Made by a program: the position numbers and the translations under genes. Positions 58,430 to 64,000 of a stretch of DNA of 64,000 nt are shown here, one piece after another. The stretch spans positions 103,861,142-103,925,141 of the forward strand of contig CM049306.1 in the NCBI GenBank assembly GCA_026874595.1, written 5' to 3'. The stretch comes from Sipunculus nudus (taxonomy: Eukaryota; Annelida; Sipuncula; Golfingiida; Sipunculidae). The stretch's first letter is position 1, and each line of letters starts with the position of its first letter. Below the pieces are notes generated by a model. It made no database searches. It worked only from the letters and a program-made list of their open reading frames with translations, and was not told the origin of the DNA.

Positions 58430-59880
58430 CTTTGTAACCGTAGGGCTGACAGCGTTCGTAAGCCTTTCATAGGTCTAAATATAGCTGTGAGGGGTTTATG
58501 ATCAGTGATCAGTTTAAACCATCTCCCATAAAGGTATTTGTTGGAATTTCTTTATAACAGAGATAATTCCAACTGCCTCACGCTCAATCTGTGCGTACTT
58601 TCTCTCGGTTGGACTGAGGGTTCTCGACGCAAATGCTACAGGTCTCTCTATACCGTCATCACCAGTCTGTGATAATACTGCGCCCACCCCGTATGGTGAG
58701 CCTTCTGTAGCTAAACTTAACTGTTTACTTCGGTCATAATGAACAGGAACCTTATTGCTTGTCCTTTACAGCTTGTAGGGTCTGGTCACATTCTGTAGAC
58801 CATTTCCATTTATTCTCCGAGGGTAAGAGTCTATGTAGGGGCTCTAGCTTAGTTGAAAGCCCTTCCAGATATCCTCCATAATAATTGATGAGACCCAACA
58901 GAGATTTCAGCTCAGATTTATTCTCAGTTGGTTTAGCATTTGTTATTGCCTCAATTTTCTCCTGTGTAGGGTGCAAGCCTTGCGAATCTATTTTGTGTCC
59001 TAAGTACTCAACACTGGAGGCCATAGATTGACACTTGGCCTTCTTTAATTTAACTCCATGCTGTGCTAATATCTGAAAGACCAAATTTAGGGTCTGCAGG
59101 TGCTCTGCATAAGATTTGGCTGTAATCAAGATGTCATCTAGGTAGCAAGCAACTTGTGGTATTCCAACAAGTACTTGATCCATAACTTTCTGGATAATGT
59201 GCGGTGCAGTCTTCACACCGTATGCAAGTCTCTGGTACCCGTAAAGTCCCTTGTGAGTATTTACAGTAAGGAGTTTCAGCGATTCCTCCTCGACTTCTTG
59301 CTGCGCATATGCATTGCTAAGATCAAGTACACTGATTGCTCAAGTCTCTCAGTTCATCTGCAACTTTTTCTCTCAATGCATATGGCACAGGTCGTGGTTT
59401 GAGGAACACTGGTTCAGCATTTTCTTTCAAATGTATCTCAGCTTTAAATTCTTTAACCTGTCCATTGCCTTGGAATAGGTGCCGATGGGCTGCTAATATC
59501 TCCTGCAACTGACTATCAATCTTACAATTATTCACGGCAAATATCTGTTTCTAGTCTAGATAAATTTTATTCAACCAATCGCAACCCAAGAGAGATACCT
59601 TGTCACCTTTAACTATGACCAGTGGTAATTTCTGTCTCTGATTCTTATGTGTCACTGACACCATGATATCACCTATTGTCTCAGTCCGCTCACCATTATA
59701 ACTCCATAGTTTAATTCTACTTTCATCACATGGAATGTTCTGTAAGAACTGATAGTATGTTCTCTCACCAATCACAGTGGCTAATGCAGTTGGAACTATA
59801 ACAAATAAAATAGTGCGACCTTGTACTCATCTGGTTTTTTAGTGCTGTCCATACTGTTAATTGCATTTAAAGTCCTTGCA
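58430..59880 (-). pseudogene. Gypsy protease, reverse transcriptase and RNase H (degenerate)
   Basis: The protease end (SLLGCDWLNKIYLD) is at about 59590-59551. RT begins near 59535 (KPRPVPYALREKVADEL). The frame shifts near 59323, then the palm YLDDILI motif lies at about 59144-59124, with the VEYLGHKID and LLGLINYY thumb segments following. RNase H-like pieces (SYAEHL is RT; HYDRSKQLSLATEGSPYGVG at about 58745-58685) continue in shifted frames to about 58430. Gene order is normal for Ty3/Gypsy. Confidence 0.85.
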
Positions 59881-59949
59881 TCATCCGGCTTGTCAACATC
59901 AATATAGTTTGCCTGTCTGTTTTTATATCTAAATCCTTGGTTCATGAGG

Positions 59950-60715
59950 CCTTGCTTGCGATTTCCCCTCCTAACCTGTGAGCGACATGCTCTTGCAATG
60001 TGTCCAACTTTTGAACATTTAAATATTTGGTCTCTTTATGTGGACAGTTGGCACCATTGTGCCCACCATAACATCTGTGACATTTCTCTTGTTTATGCGT
60101 TACAGGCTTAAAATTATTATATTGGCATTTACCTCCTCTGCCTTTAAGTCTGTTTATCTGACCTGACTTGGGTATTATTTTCAGAAACCTGATTATAGCT
60201 TTTCATATCCCTGTCTACTAGCTCCATTGCTAAAGCTATTTTGCAAGCTTTATTCCAGGTTAATGTGGCTTTAGTGGATTCATCTAACAGTCTCTATAAT
60301 TCTGCTATCCCGGACTCCATGACACAATGTTTCTAACAAACGTTCCTCAACTTTATCCTCACGGGTGTATTGACAATCAACAATTAATCTCTTTAAGTCA
60401 GCAATATACTCATTAACTGTTTCACCCACATTCTGTTTTCTTAACGTGAACTTAAGTCTATAATGTTGACCTATAATTTTCATTCAGCACTTAAACTAGT
60501 GCGTCATATGTTTGATCAACAACACGAGCGGGAAATATTAAACTACTCACGGTTTCAAAGACCGCTGGACCGATGACAGTCAGGACAGTAGCAGCTTTCT
60601 GTTCGTCTTCTATTTTGTAAGACAACATCCATAACTCGAGTTTGGTTTGATAATTTGACCATTTTTCATCAGTGGGAACGTACGGTCCTGCATGACCGAT
60701 GGTTGCCGCTGCCAT
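59950..60715 (-). pseudogene. Gypsy gag with zinc knuckle (degenerate)
   Basis: ATG at 60715 starts MAAATIGHAGPYVPTDEKW and a capsid-like helical region. A stop and frameshift occur near 60485, after which GQHYRLKFTLRKQNVGETVN and EYIADLKRL continue. A CHRCYGGHNGANC zinc-knuckle-like motif lies near 60085-60049. Several frames are needed. Confidence 0.8.
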
Positions 60716-60796
60716 GTTGCTTTATCGCTCGAATAGTCTTCACAAGAAAAGTGTTCCAGCGCGTATGAAGTATGTCACTCATGGACAACTCTTCAA

Positions 60797-60921
60797 GCCG
60801 AGCCACGGAGGCGTACTCAAGGAACAACAGCTTGGTATCAACTTATTTTTTACCGTAAATATCACAGACAGCAATAGTTCCGATGCAACCACAAGGTGGC
60901 GCACCAATTCAGGTCACTACA
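60797..60921 (-). repeat. 5' LTR of the Gypsy element
   Basis: Partner of 56122-56246. Starts TGTAGTG at 60921. The region between it and the gag ATG (60716-60796) is the leader. A TGGAACAC at 60758-60751 might be the primer-binding site, which would make the LTR longer than 125 bp. Confidence 0.82.
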
Positions 60922-60926
60922 CGGAC

Positions 60927-61677
60927 CGACTCATAAACGACACGTCAAAGGGTTGTAAGCGGTGCGATGTGTGTGGTAGGATAACAATGATATGAACATG
61001 ATTCTGTCTCGCCATTTCAGTTTAGCTGATGTTCTTGGTGTGGGTTGCATGGCCATCGAAAAATAGGAGGACCGGAAGGGGAACTACCTTTGTGCGAATA
61101 TTTCTGACTGCATCCATCCAGATGGATGACAGGCGATGGGAGTTTCTGGAGGTCCTCCTATTTCAAACAGGGGATTGTGATTCTCCGTAGGGAAGTAGTA
61201 GGGGAATGTAATTTCTAAGACCATCGAAACAAATTTCTGCCGTTACAAAAGTCCCCTGCTCTGCCGAGGAGAGAGTGCCATCCTGTTTCTTGCCCTTGAG
61301 AGAGATAACTTTAGACTTTTTGTTAGGCACTGTCACATTTCCGTTTCATCACTGTTATATAGATGATAAGTATCATACATTGAGCTCAAAAGTCTGTAAA
61401 GTTCAGACACTGCTACTTTGTGAACCCAGCTGCTCTTGCAGGCGAGGTAGATTCTGGTGTATGGTGTGAAAATGTCTTGTGGCGCTTAAAAGACGAATAT
61501 ACAAAATCTTCCCCGGCCATACTAAGATCTTTGTTGAATGGATGCTTGACACCATTGTGTTCTGCATACTGGAAGAATAGTTGACAGAAATCTTTAAGAG
61601 TCAATCCGAATAACCGGTTCTCCATAAATAACATGTAGTCCGCCAGGTCTTTTTCCTGTATCTCAGTGAATACTGGT
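60927..61677 (-). pseudogene. Pogo-like transposase, middle part (HTH and DDD catalytic region)
   Basis: After acceptor AAATTTCAG the minus strand reads a CENP-B/Psq-type second HTH (LFMENRLFGLTLKDFCQLFF ... HPFNKDLSMAGEDFVYSSFK). It then reads a shifted catalytic domain: NSDET (first Asp, about 61355), VPNKKSKVISLKGKKQ, GTFVTAEICFDGLRNYIP, ACHPSGWMQSEIF, FFDGHATHTKN (second Asp, about 61050) and LQPFDVSFM (third Asp, about 60945). The second-to-third spacing is about 35 residues, as in pogo DD(30-36)D enzymes. At least four frameshifts or stops are present. The Gypsy element sits about 20 bp after the third catalytic Asp. Confidence 0.85.
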
Positions 61678-61996
61678 CTGAAATTTAGAAGAAACTACAA
61701 ATCAATTAAAAAAAATTAATTATTACGGGCACCATGTTATTATAATTAGAAATCTTTAGCACAGAGGTGGTAAATTTTAATGATTCGGGATTCCATGGCT
61801 AATTATTAAAAGAAGATCAAATTATGTAAAATATAACTCTGGAGATTTGGCCACATTCGTTAAGTTTTTTCAACTGATTTACGCGATTGCTGGGATAACT
61901 GTGGGTATATGAATGTGACAAATACAACATCTGATATCATCGGCTACTTTTTCTTCGTATATGGGGCTAATTATATGGTCCCAAATGTGATGTTAC
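61678..61996 (-). other. Predicted intron of the pogo-like transposase
   Basis: Donor TTTCAG/GTAACA at 61996 and acceptor AAATTTCAG at 61678-61679 bracket AT-rich sequence, consistent with the usual break between the first HTH and the rest in this family. Confidence 0.55.
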
Positions 61997-62163
61997 CTGA
62001 AACATCCAAGTCTCTTTTGCCACGACATCAGCTTCACCCTTGCGATGATGAGATTACTTTGTGAGTAGTTTCTCTTTCCTCTTCGACTCCTATCCATCTT
62101 TCTGGATTCTCGGTACGGGTACGATGGTGGTCTCTCGCGGTTTCCTGCTTGGCTTGGTGGCAT
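61997..62163 (-). pseudogene. Pogo-like transposase, N-terminal exon (degenerate)
   Basis: A basic N-terminus (MDRSRRGKRNYSQSNLIIA, from 62097) is followed, in a shifted frame, by a piece resembling the first Psq-type HTH (EADVVAKETWMFQ) up to the donor at 61996. The start could be 62163 or 62097. The segment 62140-62245 upstream is a repeat also found at 63652-63757. Confidence 0.5.
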
Positions 62164-62245
62164 CACGCCTTTTGGCTCATTCAAACATTACGCTTTAGGA
62201 GCACGGAGGGCTGTAGTCTTGACTACAGCAACCTGTAGCTGATGG
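62140..62245. repeat. About 105-bp dispersed repeat, copy 1
   Basis: Shares CTTGCTTGGCTTGG/CTGCTTGGCTTGGTGGCA, TTGGCTC, TTAAGGAGC / TTTAGGAGCACGGAGGGCTG, TCTTGAC and CAGCAACCTGTAGCTG with 63652-63757, same orientation. Confidence 0.65.
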
Positions 62246-62359
62246 ATAAAGCAAAAGCATCTTCAGTCAAATCAGCTGCACCTTCTTGTCGCATTTTCCT
62301 GAACGGAGTGGTCTTTTGAACATTGTAGGTTACAGTAGGTTAAAACTCCGTTTTAATGC

Positions 62360-63250
62360 GTCGTACTGGACTGGAGATCCTTCAAGAAAAATTTTAAGTC
62401 GTCTGCGAAGAGAGATTGTTTTATTTCAGTTTCATCTATTAATATCCCTTTAATATGTAAGATTTATTATCTCTTATCGCTGCTGCTAAAATTTCAACTA
62501 TTAAAATAAAAAAACTAAGGTGCCAAAGGGTCACCTTGTCTGGTTCCACACTGCAATTTGAAATATCCAGTCTTGTCATGTTGTTTATTACACAACATTC
62601 AGCATTATTATATAACAATTTAACCCACTGTATTATACTAAATGGAAACCCAAACTTATTAAAAACTTTATTTAAAAATACATAGTCTGTTTGCAGATTC
62701 AAAATCGGCGGCAAACAATATATCCTTTATTATTTTCTGTTTTAATATATTCTAGCACATCCGACATTATTCTTAACGGTTCCCCAAGACAACGACCATC
62801 AACAAATGCCGACTGATCTTGATTAACTAAAGAATGTAACACGGTTTCAAACGAGAAGATAATAATTTTTCATATGATTTTTACGTCCATGTTTAGTAAG
62901 CTTACGGGCCGCCAACCCTTTAGATATCTCTTGTCCTTTTCTGATTTTTCAATCAATTTAATGAACTTTTGATTTTGGCTTGTTGAAAGCCTTCCTGTTA
63001 TGAGGCTATTTTGAATACTCTTATATAGGTCTTCTCCGACCAAAGAAAACAAATGTACATAAAACTCCATGGGTAACCCATCATTTCCTGGGGGTTTTCG
63101 ACTTGGCATTGAAAGAGTTGCTTAATGTACTTCAACCAGTTTTATATCCTCCTCAACGATCTTTTGTTCTCTCTCCGATAGTTTAGGTGTGCATATATAC
63201 CACTTATATATGCTTTACAGTCTTCCTGTGTAAATGTTATCTGTCTCGTA
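62360..63250 (-). pseudogene. Non-LTR (LINE) reverse transcriptase fragment
   Basis: Minus-strand pieces in shifting frames give the canonical order of a LINE RT. PSRKPPGNDGLPMEFYVHLF is at about 63107-63050, LKGWRPVSLLN at about 62935-62900, and LVNQDQSAFVDGRCLGEPLR at about 62830-62770. LNKVFNKFGFPFSIIQWVKLLY is at about 62685-62600, and SLFADDLKFFL with the catalytic Asp pair is at about 62420-62385. An endonuclease-to-RT linker (KKKFYKDIFTRQITFTQEDC) lies at about 63275-63215. Pattern and spacing resemble L1/Tx1-type elements. There are many stops, and neither the endonuclease nor the 3' end was found. Confidence 0.8.
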
Positions 63251-63651
63251 AATATATCTTTATAGAATTTCTTTTTTCCCCAAAAATAACTTAGTTGCAT
63301 ACGTATTCACCAGAATAAATGCATGCCCTTGAATAATACAATGAAGAAAACAGTGCGACCTGCATTATCAGCATTTGTTGTAATCAACTTGAAATTTACT
63401 TGTTGCGATGTCCCCACTCCTCTACTGTCATGACAACTACTATCATGAGTAAAAAAGGAACAGCCGTTTAAAAGGGCTTCGCGTCTCGAAGTAAAGTCGT
63501 TCACAAGGATCGAGTTCGGCTCTCGAATGGCATGGCTGGGTCTCCGCTGCTTGGATCGGTGGAGGGAATGCGGGTTGCTTCGGGCTTTGTGGCTGTGGGT
63601 GCTGTAGCTTTCTAACAAGGACTTCAACCCTGGAGAGAAGAGGGCGCCCCC
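63251..63651. other. Sequence upstream of the LINE fragment
   Basis: It may contain more of the degenerate LINE (minus strand), but only the linker near 63275 was recognisable. Minus ORFs at 63307-63739 show no known motif. Confidence 0.4.
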
Positions 63652-63757
63652 TATGGCTCCTTGCTTGGCTTGGCGTGGCACTGCGACTGTTGGCTCCGTG
63701 CTTAAGGAGCGCACAGGGCTGAGGTCTTGACCGCAGCAACCTGTAGCTGCTCGATGA
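63652..63757. repeat. About 105-bp dispersed repeat, copy 2
   Basis: Direct partner of 62140-62245. The two copies bracket the LINE fragment. Confidence 0.65.
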
Positions 63758-64000
63758 GCGTATACTTCTTTTGGCTTGGCTTAGTGTTCAAGGTATGAAA
63801 CCCCTCGCTCTATTTATCCTACTTCTTTTGTTTCAGTTTCTTCTTTTTCTACTAGTTCATTCGATTAACGAAAGTTTGTATTGTTTTATTCATTTCATCT
63901 ATGACAGTCATTTTCTTCCAAATTATTTCTAACAACTGACGATCCGAGACCGACGGAGGTATATAATTACCAGCCATTTTAAACCCCGCTCGAGTTCCTT
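63758..64000. other. Right edge of the window
   Basis: No feature recognised. Confidence 0.4.

Larger units (their letters stand above)
56104..60921 (-). mobile_element. Decayed Ty3/Gypsy LTR retrotransposon inserted in a pogo-like transposase
   Basis: Minus-strand order is 5' LTR (60797-60921), gag, protease, reverse transcriptase, RNase H, integrase, polypurine tract (AAAGGTGGAGGAG at 56247-56259), 3' LTR (to about 56122). GTCCG (minus) borders the 5' LTR at 60922-60926 and recurs at 56099-56103, a plausible 5-bp target duplication. However, 18 bases between it and the matched part of the 3' LTR do not align to the 5' LTR. Short LTRs and the pol style recall the Mag lineage, to which the bivalve element Steamer belongs; this is an inference. 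Many frameshifts and stops show that it is inactive. No env-like gene seen. Confidence 0.88.

Overview
The window looks like AT-rich genomic DNA from a marine invertebrate, most likely a mollusc and probably a bivalve. The grounds are split genes with GT-AG introns, a metazoan ciliary gene (MEIG1), short motifs of the GACCTTTGACCT type, Ty3/Gypsy, pogo, non-LTR and hAT-like repeats, and many (TA)n tracts. There are no bacterial operons, ribosome binding sites or CRISPR arrays. The taxon is an inference.

Only two host protein genes are convincing, both on the minus strand. (1) A Golgi-type carbohydrate sulfotransferase runs off the left end of the window: 3' coding exon 1-905, 5'-PSB exon 2536-2723, probable membrane-anchor exon 14413-14503, and a weak candidate exon at 13900-13953. 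At least one intermediate exon is unresolved. (2) A complete MEIG1 orthologue (85 residues) has coding exons 42349-42477 and 37262-37390, a predicted non-coding first exon ending at 45028, and a promoter carrying an RFX X-box-like site and a CCAAT box. A tRNA-Ala(AGC)-like gene lies at 53768-53840 (minus).

Layout: 1-14.5 kb is the sulfotransferase gene, whose introns hold dispersed repeats, a 3.73-kb foldback element (3441-7171) and a 1.5-kb minisatellite (12112-13620). 14.5-35 kb is almost all repeats: inverted arms, a pogo-like TIR element, a CpG/CGTACGG-rich block, an ACGGTA-ended element, two inverted MITE copies, a triplicated 1-kb unit and a 180-bp tandem array. 35-45.2 kb is MEIG1, with a 4-kb minisatellite in the intron between its coding exons and a hAT-like element containing a smaller MITE in its first intron. 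46-53.5 kb holds further MITEs and an array of GGTGGCGCCACC palindromes. 54.5-62.2 kb is a decayed pogo-like transposase gene interrupted by a decayed Ty3/Gypsy element. 62.3-63.5 kb is a decayed non-LTR reverse transcriptase.

All homology statements come from reading translations and comparing repeats by eye. No database search or alignment program was run, so copy numbers and boundaries are approximate unless anchored by a target-site duplication or splice site.
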